A stretch of DNA of 64,000 nucleotides from Pseudomonas sp. GL-B-19 (GTDB taxonomy: Bacteria > Pseudomonadota > Gammaproteobacteria > Pseudomonadales > Pseudomonadaceae), in assembly GCF_019956415.1 (NCBI RefSeq), contig NZ_JAHBDK010000031.1, forward strand, positions 218,983 through 282,982. The letters run 5' to 3'. The notes under the pieces were generated by a model. The model was not told the origin of the DNA. It worked only from the letters and a program-made list of their open reading frames with translations, and made no database searches. The stretch's first letter is position 1. Each line of letters starts with the position of its first letter. Positions 8,177 to 17,532 of the stretch are shown here, piece by piece. The translations under genes and the position numbers were made by a program.

Positions 8177-10570
8177 ATGAACGTCATGAACAAATACATA
8201 CCCGTAACTAATGGCAGTCGTCCGCAGTGGCTTGAACGTGCCGATGTTAGCGAGCAACTTAATTATGTCGAACTGGAACAACAGCTGATTACAAGTCAGG
8301 CCGAACTGGATAAACAACTGGGAACACACGCCAGTCTGCAGACCTACGCAAAAAGTATTGCCAGTCAGGTACTGCAACTGGAGTTTGGCAGCACGCTGGA
8401 TCCCGACGACCTGATGACCTCCAGCCGTTACAGCTTCAATGTGGCCGGGCGTCGAGTCATGCAGGAGGACAAACGCTCCCTGACGGATTTGCTCCCGTGC
8501 GGGCTGCACGAGGAAGGTGAGCGGGGAAGCATCACATTTGAGGGTGAAGGCCTTCCTCCGGGATTGAACCAGCAATGGCTGGAGCAGACGTTGGCCGAGG
8601 ATGTGCGCGCCGCCTACGGTGCCGCATTCCGGGATCTGTTCCAGCGCAATGGGGTGCTCACCGCCATGAACAGTGTCACCCGGGATCAATTGCTGCTGAG
8701 TGCATTTGCCGCGAAGCTCCAGGGTCATCTCGACGACAACAGTCTCCAACGGGTTCAACGTGCTGTGGACGGGGATGCGAACTTGATCATCGCGCCATTG
8801 CAGTTGCGTGACGATAGCCGGCCACTCCTGGGGCTGGTTGCCGTCGGCAGCCGCAGCCCCAGCCAGGACGACTGGCTTCTGTATGCTCCGGATTCGCCTG
8901 GCGGGCAGGACTGGTACAAGCTATCGACGCTAAGACAAGTGAGTGTTGATATTGGCGGTTGGACGCAAACATCCGAGGGGCGAGACTACTTGTTGTGGCG
9001 CTCCCACTCACTGGATCGCGAGGCAATCGGCGGTTATCTGAAACAAGTCTTGAAACTGCCCAATCTATGGCGTGGCGTGGCACTCGCGCCTACCCCTTAC
9101 ACGGGGGACGAAGTGCTGAACACCCTTGTTTATAACCATCGGGCCTGGCTGGTGGCTCAAGAAGAACACCACACACCCTATGGTTATCGGACCGCTACAG
9201 ACCAGCAGCGCCAGAACTTTACCCGGATGACTTGCGAACTTCGGGCACTGAAAACAATTGAAGTGCGTGAGGGCGGATTTGTCAGCTACGAGCGTTTTTG
9301 CCACCAGTTGATCAAACGACAGATTGAAGAAGTGCTCTTGTCCAGAGGTGAACAAGTCGCTGTCGACCCTCACCGGATTTTTGTGGAAATCGAACGGGGT
9401 CAACAGATGACACTGACCCGGCTGATTGCCGACGAGGTGCATTTTTACTCTAATAACGCCGATAGAGACGGCTACCCGCGTTTCACGGTAGCGACTGACC
9501 ATCCACCCATTAACCAACTCTCTATTCACCAAGTTGCCGGATGGTCGAGAACGCTGCGTCCGGGCGAGAAGTACATCGACATGTTGCGTGCAACCTACAT
9601 CGACCGCTCCAATGGCTATTTCAAGCAGCAGTTATACATGGGGATCATGCAGCGCCAGATGCGTGTGGCAGTCACGCAGGCGCTGTTCACCGGTCGGTTG
9701 GTGAAGGAACACGTCGATGAACTGATGAAGGTTGTTGCGGCGTTCGATCATCCGCAAGCGACCAGCCCGGAGGGCGAGGCGCCTGACGAGGTGCGCCACA
9801 GTGCGCTGTACAAACTTCATCTGAGGGGACGTTTAGTCGTAGGGGTATTCGTCTTCAGGCTGCATGTTGCCGGGAAGATTGTGGAATATCTGTATACCCC
9901 GGATGCTCCGGATGGACGCGAGCTGAGGCCGTTCGAGGACTTCGTGGGAGCGGTGAAAACCCACGGCCTCGGCGACTACTTCTACGATCGGGTGTTTGGG
10001 AAATATCAGCCGCAGGTTGGTACTTATCTGACGGATCTCGAGCAGGTTGCCAATTTTATCGAGGCGCCGACACTGGGGCGTAACAGTCGGATCACGGATT
10101 TGTACTGGTGCTATTACGACGTGTTGACCAAAGTCATTTCTGATGTCGACGAGAAAACGCAAAGCCTTGAAGAGATCATCACCGGCCTGGTGTACAACGC
10201 CGTGGTATCGGCGGTGAGCGTCATCGCCATTGTCTACGCCCCCGTCGGTATCGCATTGAGTGTCGCCTTGCTGACTCAGAATCTGGTGCAAGGTGTTCAC
10301 GCCTATACCGAGGGCAATCGGTCCAAGGCCCTGAGTCATTTCGCGAAGGCGGTGATTGAGTTGGCGACCCTGGGCAAGGCAGGTTATGGGCTGTCGAAGG
10401 CTACCAAATTGCAGAAAGACCTGATCGGATTGCTGGGTGATGTGTATACCGTCGAGAAACTGTTCGCTGATATAACCGGGCAACCGCGATTGCATGAGCG
10501 GGCGCTGGAGGTCATTCAGGAAATTCTCGACGACCCTGAGAGCATCACCAGTAAAACCACCATCAGCTAG
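8177..10570 (+). CDS. DUF6543 (dermonecrotic-toxin-like) protein, short form
   Basis: A 797-residue protein. From memory, its central and C-terminal parts match the DUF6543 toxin shell common in plant-associated Pseudomonas: the conserved stretches WSRTLRPGEKYIDMLRATY (about residues 454-472), YTPDAPDGRELRPFEDFV (about 573-590) and QVGTYLTDLEQ. A hydrophobic helical hairpin lies at about 674-703 (AVVSAVSVIAIVYAPVGIAL), as expected for a membrane-insertion segment. Full-length relatives usually run well past 1200 residues with a C-terminal effector; this one stops about 95 residues after the hydrophobic segment, at a clean stop. There is no signal peptide and no partner gene. The upstream 170 bp is AT-rich, unlike its neighbours. 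Family call moderately sure; activity unknown. Confidence 0.65.
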   Translation: MNVMNKYIPVTNGSRPQWLERADVSEQLNYVELEQQLITSQAELDKQLGTHASLQTYAKSIASQVLQLEFGSTLDPDDLMTSSRYSFNVAGRRVMQEDKRSLTDLLPCGLHEEGERGSITFEGEGLPPGLNQQWLEQTLAEDVRAAYGAAFRDLFQRNGVLTAMNSVTRDQLLLSAFAAKLQGHLDDNSLQRVQRAVDGDANLIIAPLQLRDDSRPLLGLVAVGSRSPSQDDWLLYAPDSPGGQDWYKLSTLRQVSVDIGGWTQTSEGRDYLLWRSHSLDREAIGGYLKQVLKLPNLWRGVALAPTPYTGDEVLNTLVYNHRAWLVAQEEHHTPYGYRTATDQQRQNFTRMTCELRALKTIEVREGGFVSYERFCHQLIKRQIEEVLLSRGEQVAVDPHRIFVEIERGQQMTLTRLIADEVHFYSNNADRDGYPRFTVATDHPPINQLSIHQVAGWSRTLRPGEKYIDMLRATYIDRSNGYFKQQLYMGIMQRQMRVAVTQALFTGRLVKEHVDELMKVVAAFDHPQATSPEGEAPDEVRHSALYKLHLRGRLVVGVFVFRLHVAGKIVEYLYTPDAPDGRELRPFEDFVGAVKTHGLGDYFYDRVFGKYQPQVGTYLTDLEQVANFIEAPTLGRNSRITDLYWCYYDVLTKVISDVDEKTQSLEEIITGLVYNAVVSAVSVIAIVYAPVGIALSVALLTQNLVQGVHAYTEGNRSKALSHFAKAVIELATLGKAGYGLSKATKLQKDLIGLLGDVYTVEKLFADITGQPRLHERALEVIQEILDDPESITSKTTIS

Positions 10571-10603
10571 TGGCAATGACTGATCGCCGATGTCGCGTCT
10601 GAC

Positions 10604-11398
10604 TCAACGACTGACATCGTCGGCTTGATACCCCATCCGCCAACTCACGGCCCGCGTCGCCGCCAGCAGTCGTTGCGCCGCCGGGCCGTTTTCGTCGGCG
10701 TGAAACAACGAGGTCGGGCCGACAATGGTCATCACCGCTGCCACGTTCCCGACCGCATTGAAGACCGGTGCCGACAACGCGTCGACCCCCGGCATCAGCA
10801 AGCCATGCACATGATGCAGACCGCGTTCGCGGATCTGTTCGCATAACGCCGCATAGGCTTGATCGTCCGCCAGCGCATGGGCGGTTGCGGTTTGCAGTTC
10901 CTGATCGCGCAAGTCCACGGTTTCCCGTTTCGGCAGAAAAGCACCAAACACCAGACCGGTAGATGAACTGAGCAACGGCAACACCGACCCCAATTGCGTC
11001 ACCACCGTCACCGCGCGCACGGCGGGTTCGATGTGCACCACGGTCGCACCCTGATTGCCCCACACCGCCAGAAAGCAGGTTTCGTTCAGTTCATCGCGCA
11101 ACTCGGCCAAGGGCAGGGCGCCGACTTTCAGCACGTCCATACTGTTGAGTGCCGCCAGCCCCACGCGCAACGCTTCACGGCCCAGGCCGTAATGGTTGGT
11201 GGCGGTGTTTTGTTCGGCAAAACCGCTGGCGATCAGCGCCTGCAAATAGCGGTGAACCTTGCTCGCCGGCATCTGCACGTGTTCGGCCAGGCGCGAAAGC
11301 GAGGTCGAGGGCGACAACTCGGCCAAAGCCTTGAGAATATCGGTGCCGACCTCGGCCGAGCGGACTTTTTGTTTGTCGTTGTTGCGCGGCGTTTCCAT
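10604..11398 (-). CDS. hmgR: IclR-family repressor of the homogentisate pathway
   Basis: A 264-residue protein with an N-terminal winged HTH (about residues 15-75, with SLSRLAEHVQMPASKVHRYL) and the C-terminal IclR effector domain. It is divergent from hmgA. In Pseudomonas, HmgR represses hmgA-fahA-maiA and is released by homogentisate; gene identity rests on this conserved arrangement plus the IclR fold. A 17-bp palindrome lies in the shared intergenic region. ATG 11398 is chosen as the first Met consistent with the family N-terminus. Confidence 0.88.
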   Translation of the reverse strand: METPRNNDKQKVRSAEVGTDILKALAELSPSTSLSRLAEHVQMPASKVHRYLQALIASGFAEQNTATNHYGLGREALRVGLAALNSMDVLKVGALPLAELRDELNETCFLAVWGNQGATVVHIEPAVRAVTVVTQLGSVLPLLSSSTGLVFGAFLPKRETVDLRDQELQTATAHALADDQAYAALCEQIRERGLHHVHGLLMPGVDALSAPVFNAVGNVAAVMTIVGPTSLFHADENGPAAQRLLAATRAVSWRMGYQADDVSR

Positions 11399-11460
11399 GG
11401 AGGCGGTCTGATCCCGGGACGAATGGGCGTCTTTATAGCTTGACGGTCAATACCAATCAA

Positions 11461-11477
11461 ATTACGTTATGCGTAAT
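11461..11477. promoter_or_regulatory. Probable HmgR operator
   Basis: A 17-bp palindrome, ATTACG-TTATG-CGTAAT, lies between divergent hmgR and hmgA, 86 bp before hmgA. A further half-site (GATTACG) begins at 11480. A 17-bp palindromic operator has been described for Pseudomonas HmgR; the match here is by position and symmetry. Confidence 0.65.
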
Positions 11478-11562
11478 CAGATTACGATAAAAATAACCCG
11501 GGCGTGCCGAACCTCTGCAACAGAGTGACAGGTCATCGCCTTCTCCCTGTTCAGGAGGCTCC

Positions 11563-12867
11563 ATGAACCCTGATTCAACCGCGTCAGCGCTGGCTTATCA
11601 GTCTGGCTTCGGCAACGAGTTCAGCAGTGAAGCGTTGCCTGGCGCATTGCCCGTCGGCCAGAACTCCCCGCAAAAAGCCCCGTATGGCCTCTACACCGAA
11701 TTGTTCTCCGGCACTGCATTCACCATGGCCCGCAGTGAAGCGCGGCGTACCTGGATGTACCGCATTCAGCCATCGGCCAATCACCCGGCGTTCGTCAAAC
11801 TGGATCGGCAACTGGCCGGCGGCCCCTTGGGTGAAGTGACCCCCAACCGTCTGCGCTGGAATCCGTTGGAGATCCCGAGCGAGCCCACCGATTTCATCGA
11901 TGGTCTGGTAAGTATGGCCGCCAACTCGGGTGCGGAAAAACCGGCCGGAATCAGCATCCATAGCTATCGCGCCAACCGCTCCATGGAGCGTGTGTTCTTC
12001 AATGCCGACGGCGAACTGCTGCTGGTGCCGGAGCTCGGCCGTTTGCGCATCGCCACCGAACTCGGTGTGCTGGAGCTTGCGCCGCTGGAAATCGCCGTGC
12101 TGCCGCGCGGGCTGAAATTTCGCGTCGAACTGCTCGACCCGCAAGCCCGCGGTTACATCGCCGAGAACCACGGTGCACCGCTGCGTCTGCCAGACCTGGG
12201 GCCGATCGGCAGCAATGGCCTGGCCAACCCGCGAGACTTCCTGACGCCGGTTGCGCACTACGAAAACCTCAAACAACCGACCACGCTGGTGCAGAAATTC
12301 CTTGGCCAGTTGTGGGGCTGCGAGCTGGATCATTCACCGCTCAACGTGGTCGCCTGGCACGGCAATAACGTGCCGTACAAATATGACCTGCGCTGTTTCA
12401 ACACCATCGGCACGGTCAGTTTCGATCATCCGGACCCGTCGATTTTCACCGTCCTCACGTCGCCAACCAGTGTGCATGGCCTGGCCAATCTGGATTTCGT
12501 GATCTTCCCGCCACGCTGGATGGTCGCCGAGAAAACCTTCCGTCCACCTTGGTTCCACCGCAACCTGATGAACGAATTCATGGGGCTGATCAAAGGCGAG
12601 TACGACGCCAAGGCCGAAGGCTTCGTGCCCGGCGGTGCGTCCTTGCACAGTTGCATGAGCGCTCATGGCCCTGATGGCGAAACCTGCACCAAGGCGATCA
12701 ACGCGGAACTGGCACCGGCGAAAATCGACAACACCATGGCTTTCATGTTCGAGACCAGCCAGGTATTGCGCCCGAGCCGTTTCGCACTGGATTGCCCGCA
12801 ACTGCAAACTAATTACGATGCCTGCTGGGCCACGTTGCCCGCCACTTTCGACCCGACCCGGAGATAA
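11563..12867 (+). CDS. hmgA: Homogentisate 1,2-dioxygenase
   Basis: A 434-residue enzyme that opens the ring of homogentisate to maleylacetoacetate using Fe(II) and O2. The iron-binding residues are visible: His and Glu in [14 protein letters not shown] (near 326-339) and His in [15 protein letters not shown] (near 357-371). N-terminal [20 protein letters not shown] is typical of the family. AGGAGG precedes the ATG. It is the first gene of hmgA-fahA-maiA, 3 bp from fahA, and should be induced when homogentisate from Phe/Tyr breakdown releases HmgR. Confidence 0.97.
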   Translation: MNPDSTASALAYQSGFGNEFSSEALPGALPVGQNSPQKAPYGLYTELFSGTAFTMARSEARRTWMYRIQPSANHPAFVKLDRQLAGGPLGEVTPNRLRWNPLEIPSEPTDFIDGLVSMAANSGAEKPAGISIHSYRANRSMERVFFNADGELLLVPELGRLRIATELGVLELAPLEIAVLPRGLKFRVELLDPQARGYIAENHGAPLRLPDLGPIGSNGLANPRDFLTPVAHYENLKQPTTLVQKFLGQLWGCELDHSPLNVVAWHGNNVPYKYDLRCFNTIGTVSFDHPDPSIFTVLTSPTSVHGLANLDFVIFPPRWMVAEKTFRPPWFHRNLMNEFMGLIKGEYDAKAEGFVPGGASLHSCMSAHGPDGETCTKAINAELAPAKIDNTMAFMFETSQVLRPSRFALDCPQLQTNYDACWATLPATFDPTRR

Positions 12868-12870
12868 CCC

Positions 12871-14175
12871 ATGACTCAGACAACCATCACTCGTAGCTGG
12901 GTTGCCTCCGCCAACGGCCATGCCGATTTCCCGCTGCAAAACCTGCCATTGGGTGTATTCAGCGTAAACGGCTCTGCCCCGCGCAGCGGCGTGGCGATTG
13001 GCGAGCATATTTTTGATCTGGAAGCGGCGCTGGAAGCGGGCCTGTTCGATGGCGCCGCTCGTACCGCTGTTGAAGCGACCCGTGGCGGTCAGTTGAATGC
13101 GTTCTTCGAGTTGGGCCGCGATGCTCGTGTTGCCCTGCGTGAGCGCTTGATCGAACTGTTCAAAGAAGGCAGCACCCTGCACGGCAAGATCGAAGCCCAG
13201 GGCGCAAAACTGCTGCCGTTGGCGGCCCATTGCGCGATGCACCTGCCAGCGAAAATCAACGATTACACCGACTTCTATGTGGGCATCGAACACGCGCAAA
13301 ACGTCGGCAAACTGTTCCGCCCCGACAACCCGCTGCTGCCGAACTACAAGTACGTGCCCATCGGTTACCACGGTCGCGCCTCGACCATCCGTCCGTCCGG
13401 CACCGACGTTCGCCGTCCTAAAGGGCAGACCTTGCCGGCCGGTCAGACCGAGCCGACATTTGGTCCGTGCGCACGTCTGGATTACGAACTGGAACTGGGC
13501 ATCTGGATAGGTCAGGGCAACGAGATGGGCGACTCGATCGCCATCGGTGACGCCGCCGATCACATCGCCGGTTTCTGCCTGCTCAATGACTGGTCGGCGC
13601 GGGATATCCAGGCTTGGGAGTACCAGCCGCTTGGCCCGTTCCTGTCGAAAAGTTTCATCACCAGCATCTCGCCATGGGTCGTCACCGCCGAAGCGCTGGA
13701 ACCGTTCCGTCGTGCGCAACCGGCACGTCCTGAAGGCGATCCGCAGCCGCTGCCGTACCTGTTCGACAAGCGCGATCAAGCCGCTGGCGGTTTCGACATC
13801 GAACTGGAAGTGCTGCTGCTTACCGAAGGCCTGCGCGAGCAAAACCTGCCGGCCCATCGCCTGACGCTCAGCAACACCCAGCACATGTACTGGACCGTGG
13901 CGCAAATGGTTGCGCACCACAGCGTCAACGGCTGCCAGTTGCAGGCCGGCGACCTGTTCGGTTCGGGCACCTTGTCGGGGCCGGAAAACGGTCAGTTCGG
14001 CAGCCTGCTGGAAATCACCGAGGGCGGTAAAAAGCCGATTGAGCTGGCGTCGGGCGAGGTGCGTAAATTCCTGGAAGACGGCGATGAAATCATCCTGCGT
14101 GCCCGTTGCAGCCGCGAGGGTTTTGCCTCCATCGGCTTTGGTGAATGCCGCGGCAAAGTACTGCCGGCGCGTTAA
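12871..14175 (+). CDS. fahA: Fumarylacetoacetase
   Basis: A 434-residue hydrolase that splits fumarylacetoacetate into fumarate and acetoacetate. It has the FAH N-terminal SH3-like domain (about 1-115) and the catalytic domain. Metal and catalytic motifs are visible: DYTDFYVGIEHAQNVG with its Asp and His near 131-143, DYELELG supplying the two Glu ligands near 207-213, and LNDWSARDIQ supplying Asp near 236-242. It sits tightly between hmgA and maiA. Confidence 0.97.
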   Translation: MTQTTITRSWVASANGHADFPLQNLPLGVFSVNGSAPRSGVAIGEHIFDLEAALEAGLFDGAARTAVEATRGGQLNAFFELGRDARVALRERLIELFKEGSTLHGKIEAQGAKLLPLAAHCAMHLPAKINDYTDFYVGIEHAQNVGKLFRPDNPLLPNYKYVPIGYHGRASTIRPSGTDVRRPKGQTLPAGQTEPTFGPCARLDYELELGIWIGQGNEMGDSIAIGDAADHIAGFCLLNDWSARDIQAWEYQPLGPFLSKSFITSISPWVVTAEALEPFRRAQPARPEGDPQPLPYLFDKRDQAAGGFDIELEVLLLTEGLREQNLPAHRLTLSNTQHMYWTVAQMVAHHSVNGCQLQAGDLFGSGTLSGPENGQFGSLLEITEGGKKPIELASGEVRKFLEDGDEIILRARCSREGFASIGFGECRGKVLPAR

Positions 14176-14187
14176 GAGGATTGGGTG

Positions 14188-14823
14188 ATGGAACTCTATA
14201 CCTACTACCGTTCGACCTCGTCTTATCGGGTGCGTATCGCGTTGGCGCTCAAAGGCCTGGATTACCAGGCCCTGCCGGTCAACTTGATTGCGCCGCCAGG
14301 TGGCGAACACCGCCAGCCGGCGTACCTGGGCATCAACCCGCAAGGCCGAGTGCCGGCCTTGCGCACGGATGAAGGCGATCTGTTGATTCAGTCGCCGGCG
14401 ATCATCGAGTACCTGGAAGAACGTTATCCACAGGTGCCGCTGCTCTCCAAAGACCTTGTCGCCCGCGCTCACGAGCGCGGCGCGGCGGCGGTGATTGGTT
14501 GCGACGTGCATCCGCTGCACAACGTCAGCGTGCTCAACAAGCTGCGCCAACTGGGTCATGACGAAGCGCAAGTGGTCGAGTGGATCGGGCACTGGATCAG
14601 CCAGGGGCTGGCGACGGTGGAACAGTTGATCGGGGAGTGCGGTTATTGCTTTGGCGACGAACCGGGATTGGCGGATGTCTACCTGATCCCGCAGCTGTAC
14701 GCGGCCGAGCGATTCAACATCTCCCTTGAGGCGTATCCACGGATTCGCCGGGTGGCGGCGCTGGCGGCCACACATCCTGCGTTCATAAAAGCCCACCCCG
14801 CCAACCAGCCAGACACTCCATAA
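14188..14823 (+). CDS. maiA: Maleylacetoacetate isomerase (zeta-class GST)
   Basis: A 211-residue glutathione-dependent isomerase turning maleylacetoacetate into fumarylacetoacetate. The zeta GST signature appears as YYRSTSSYRVRIALALKG near residues 5-22, followed by NPQGRVPAL and the IIEYLEERYP contacts. ATG 14188 follows AAGAGGA; the GTG immediately upstream (14185) is an alternative. It is the last gene of the hmg operon. Confidence 0.95.
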   Translation: MELYTYYRSTSSYRVRIALALKGLDYQALPVNLIAPPGGEHRQPAYLGINPQGRVPALRTDEGDLLIQSPAIIEYLEERYPQVPLLSKDLVARAHERGAAAVIGCDVHPLHNVSVLNKLRQLGHDEAQVVEWIGHWISQGLATVEQLIGECGYCFGDEPGLADVYLIPQLYAAERFNISLEAYPRIRRVAALAATHPAFIKAHPANQPDTP

Positions 14824-14838
14824 CGCTAACCAATGAAC

Positions 14839-14933
14839 CCTGTAGGAGCCGGGCTTGCCCGCGATGAACGATAACGCGGTTTACCTGATAAACCGCGTCG
14901 CCTGAATCGCGGGCAAGCCCGGCTCCCACAAGG
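14839..14933. repeat. REPIN (GTAGGAGCCGGGCTTGCCCGCGA family)
   Basis: Inverted REP pair after maiA: CCTGTAGGAGCCGGGCTTGC and its reverse complement ending CCCACAAGG. The inner loop also carries a small palindrome, ACGCGGTTTA...TAAACCGCGT. Confidence 0.85.
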
Positions 14934-14973
14934 TGCGATGGCAGACATAAATACGGGGCATGCCGAAATCAAA

Positions 14974-15065
14974 ATGTGGGAGCGAGCCTGCTCGCGATAG
15001 CGGTCTGACTGTCACTTTAAAGATGTCTGTCCTGCCGTCATCGCGAGCAGGCTCGCTCCCACAGG
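14974..15065. repeat. REPIN (GGGAGCGAGCCTGCTCGCGA family)
   Basis: Inverted REP pair of the commonest family in this window, directly next to the preceding REPIN of a different family. It separates the convergent maiA and SirB1 genes. Confidence 0.88.
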
Positions 15066-15067
15066 TT

Positions 15068-15871
15068 TCAGTGAACGATGGCGTTGGGTGGCAGGTGTCC
15101 CAGGCGCTCAGTCAGGCGAATCCGCTGGATCGGGTCGTCGCTGAGTAACAGCGCATGCTCCAGGTCGAAGCGTTCGGCATTCGGGCAGTCCAGTCGTTGA
15201 TAAAGGCTGGCCCGGGCCAGGTAATCGGCGGCGTTGGCGTTGCCCAGTTCCAGCACACGTTCGGCGTCGATCAGGGCGCCAATGTAGTCATCGTGGGAGA
15301 GGTGCAGTTGACGCAAGTTTCGCGACAGGCGTTGCAGCATCTGCACCGGATCAGCCGTCAGTAAATGGTCTGCGCTGAGTTTCATGTTCGGGCCGTACTG
15401 GCGTTGCAGCAGTTCCCGGCAGTCGTTGGGGTACAACCGACGCCCGCCACAGGGGTCGAGCAAGTGGTCGGCGCCCGGAACCCGCAGCAGGAAATGCCCG
15501 GGGAAATTGACCCCGACCATCGGGATTTCCAGGCGCTTGGCCAACTCTAGCGCAATCAGCCCAAGAGACAGCGGCTGGCCGCGTCGCAGTTCCAGCACTT
15601 TATTGAGCAAGGCCACTTGTGGGCGTAGCGGTGTGAAGTCGTCCTGGGCGAACCCCAGATCATTCATCCGCCGCAACAATGGCTGAGCCAGTTCGCTGAC
15701 CGGTAACATCGGCAAGCCAAAGCTGACCTTCTGTGTCAGGTCGTTGAAGTCGGCCAGCACCACCTCGGGATTCAGCTTGGTATCGTGCTCGGCCGCCATC
15801 CACAGCGCCGCTTCGAACAGCGCGGGCGGTGAACGTTGCAGGCAATCGAAGAAGCATTGGCGGGGCGTCAT
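15068..15871 (-). CDS. SirB1-family protein (transglutaminase-like/TPR)
   Basis: A 267-residue protein of the SirB1/YchA family: a transglutaminase-like N-terminal domain (motifs RRGQPLSLGLIALELAKRL near 103-121 and VNFPGHFLLRV near 128-138, DPCGG) and a C-terminal tetratricopeptide portion. ATG 15871 is chosen because GGAGATTTTG precedes it; the upstream in-frame extension lacks family similarity. The exact function is unknown. Confidence 0.85.
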   Translation of the reverse strand: MTPRQCFFDCLQRSPPALFEAALWMAAEHDTKLNPEVVLADFNDLTQKVSFGLPMLPVSELAQPLLRRMNDLGFAQDDFTPLRPQVALLNKVLELRRGQPLSLGLIALELAKRLEIPMVGVNFPGHFLLRVPGADHLLDPCGGRRLYPNDCRELLQRQYGPNMKLSADHLLTADPVQMLQRLSRNLRQLHLSHDDYIGALIDAERVLELGNANAADYLARASLYQRLDCPNAERFDLEHALLLSDDPIQRIRLTERLGHLPPNAIVH

Positions 15872-16054
15872 CAAAATCTCCGGCGAATGCCTCGTTTTAG
15901 CCCCGTCTCCGGCATTCGTCCAGTGCTGCACACATGCGGTTTCAGGTTATGTCCGAAAGGCTGCAAATTAACGTCGCTTATTCCGGTGCGCTTCTGCAAT
16001 TTTTAGGCGCAAGCCTATACTGGCGACTACAAGAAGTGATTCGGGAGCCCCACG

Positions 16055-17074
16055 ATGTTCGCTCTCATGCAAAGCACTCGCCTTGAATCGCTACATCTGA
16101 GCGTCGACTCGGTCACCGGGTTGAAGGCGGTCATTGCCATTCATAACAGCCGGCTTGGGCCTGCCCTGGGCGGTTGTCGTTACCTTGCCTACCCCAGCGA
16201 CGAATCGGCGGTCGAGGATGCCATACGCCTTGCGCAAGGCATGAGTTACAAGGCTGCTCTCGCCGGGCTGGCCCAGGGCGGCGGTGTGGCGGTGATTGTT
16301 CGCCCGGTTCATGTGGAAAATCGTGCCGCGCTGTTCGAAGCCTTCGGGCGCTGTATTAACCAGCTCGACGGTCGCTATATCACCGCCATCGACAGCGGCA
16401 CTTCTGTGGCCGATATGGATTGCATCGCCCAACAGACCCAACACGTCACCAGCACCACATCGGCGGGCGACCCTGCGCCGCATGCCGCCATGGGCGTGTT
16501 CACCGGCATTCGAGCGACCGCGATGGCCCGTCTGGGTAGCGATAATCTGGAAGGCCTGCGTGTGGCTATTCAAGGTTTGGGCAATGTCGGTTATGCACTC
16601 GCCGAACAACTGCACGCGGCGGGCGCGGAACTGCTGGTCAGCGATATTGACCACGGCAAAGTGCAACTGGCGATGGAGCAGCTGGGCGCTCACCCGATTG
16701 CCAACGAGGCACTGCTCAGCACTCCATGCGACATCCTCGCGCCGTGCGGACTGGGGGGCGTGCTCAACAGCCACAGCGTGACGCAGCTGCGCTGCTCGGC
16801 GGTGGCCGGCTCGGCGAACAATCAACTGACACACCTTGAAGTCGCCGATCAACTGGAACGGCGGGGCATTCTGTATGCACCGGATTACGTGATCAATTCG
16901 GGCGGGCTGATCTACGTTTCGCTTAAACACCGCGGCGAAGAGCTCACGACCATCACTGCTCACCTGTCGAAAATCGCCTCACGCCTGACCGAAGTCTTCG
17001 CCCATGCCCAAGCGGAAAAACGTTCGCCTGCGCGGGTGGCGGACGAATTGGCAGAGAAGGTCTTGTACCGCTGA
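16055..17074 (+). CDS. Glu/Leu/Phe/Val dehydrogenase family protein with altered catalytic lysine
   Basis: A 339-residue protein of the leucine/valine/phenylalanine dehydrogenase type, which reversibly deaminates branched or aromatic amino acids with NAD+. Visible are GPALGGCRYL (35-44), MSYKAALAGL with Lys66, the Rossmann motif IQGLGNVGYALAEQL, and ADYVINSGGL-like APDYVINSGGL. In the family the next motif reads GGGK, with the catalytic lysine (K78 in phenylalanine dehydrogenase numbering, K80 in leucine dehydrogenase). Here residue 78 is Val (codon GTG 16286-16288), so the enzyme may be inactive or repurposed. GGGAG precedes the ATG. Monocistronic. Confidence 0.85.
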   Translation: MFALMQSTRLESLHLSVDSVTGLKAVIAIHNSRLGPALGGCRYLAYPSDESAVEDAIRLAQGMSYKAALAGLAQGGGVAVIVRPVHVENRAALFEAFGRCINQLDGRYITAIDSGTSVADMDCIAQQTQHVTSTTSAGDPAPHAAMGVFTGIRATAMARLGSDNLEGLRVAIQGLGNVGYALAEQLHAAGAELLVSDIDHGKVQLAMEQLGAHPIANEALLSTPCDILAPCGLGGVLNSHSVTQLRCSAVAGSANNQLTHLEVADQLERRGILYAPDYVINSGGLIYVSLKHRGEELTTITAHLSKIASRLTEVFAHAQAEKRSPARVADELAEKVLYR

Positions 17075-17097
17075 GTCGTTCTGTTATCCCAGACATG

Positions 17098-17129
17098 AAA
17101 AAGGCCCTGAGTCAGTCGACTCAGGGCCT
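17098..17129 (-). terminator. Terminator of yebG
   Basis: A perfect 11-bp stem GGCCCTGAGTC-AGTC-GACTCAGGGCC (17103-17128), followed on the minus strand by five T residues. It can serve both converging genes. Confidence 0.8.
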
Positions 17130-17147
17130 ATTCAATTCGGGCGCTGC

Positions 17148-17489
17148 TTACTTCGGCGTCTTGGCCGCTTTGGCTGGCTTGGTCGGCTCAGCGGCTTCAA
17201 TGGCCTCGACAGGTTCAGCCTGCTCAACCACTTCAACCGGCGCATTCAGCAGTTCGGACAACGCATCCGGCTGGCTCTTGAATGCCTTGGCGAACACATC
17301 GCGATTTTTCGCCATATAGATCCCGGCTTCTTCCACTTGCTGCTCGGTCAGGGACGGAACGGCTTTTTGTAACACTTCAGCCAGCAACTCGGCCAGTTCG
17401 AGCATTTTGTCATGACGGTCAGCTTCGGCTTTATCCATGAACAAGCGCTCCAGATCTCGGCTGCTGCGGTATACCACTTCGACGGCCAT
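17148..17489 (-). CDS. yebG: YebG-family SOS-induced protein
   Basis: A 113-residue protein. The first ~80 residues match YebG (MAVEVVYRSSRDLERLF, DKMLELAELLAEVLQ, KNRDVFAKAF); the tail is an Ala/Glu/Pro-rich low-complexity stretch (EAIEAAEPTKPAKAAK). YebG is a small DNA-damage-inducible protein of unresolved biochemical role. GAGGTGGTGA precedes the ATG, and a LexA box lies 44 bp upstream, supporting SOS control. Confidence 0.85.
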   Translation of the reverse strand: MAVEVVYRSSRDLERLFMDKAEADRHDKMLELAELLAEVLQKAVPSLTEQQVEEAGIYMAKNRDVFAKAFKSQPDALSELLNAPVEVVEQAEPVEAIEAAEPTKPAKAAKTPK

Positions 17490-17532
17490 TCACCACCTCA
17501 CATGCCTTCACATTGGTTGTTTGTTTCGACTA

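Noticed and set aside
12334..14796. An 820-codon minus-strand frame across fahA and maiA.
   Set aside because: Antisense shadow of the hmg operon; no ribosome site or recognisable domain.
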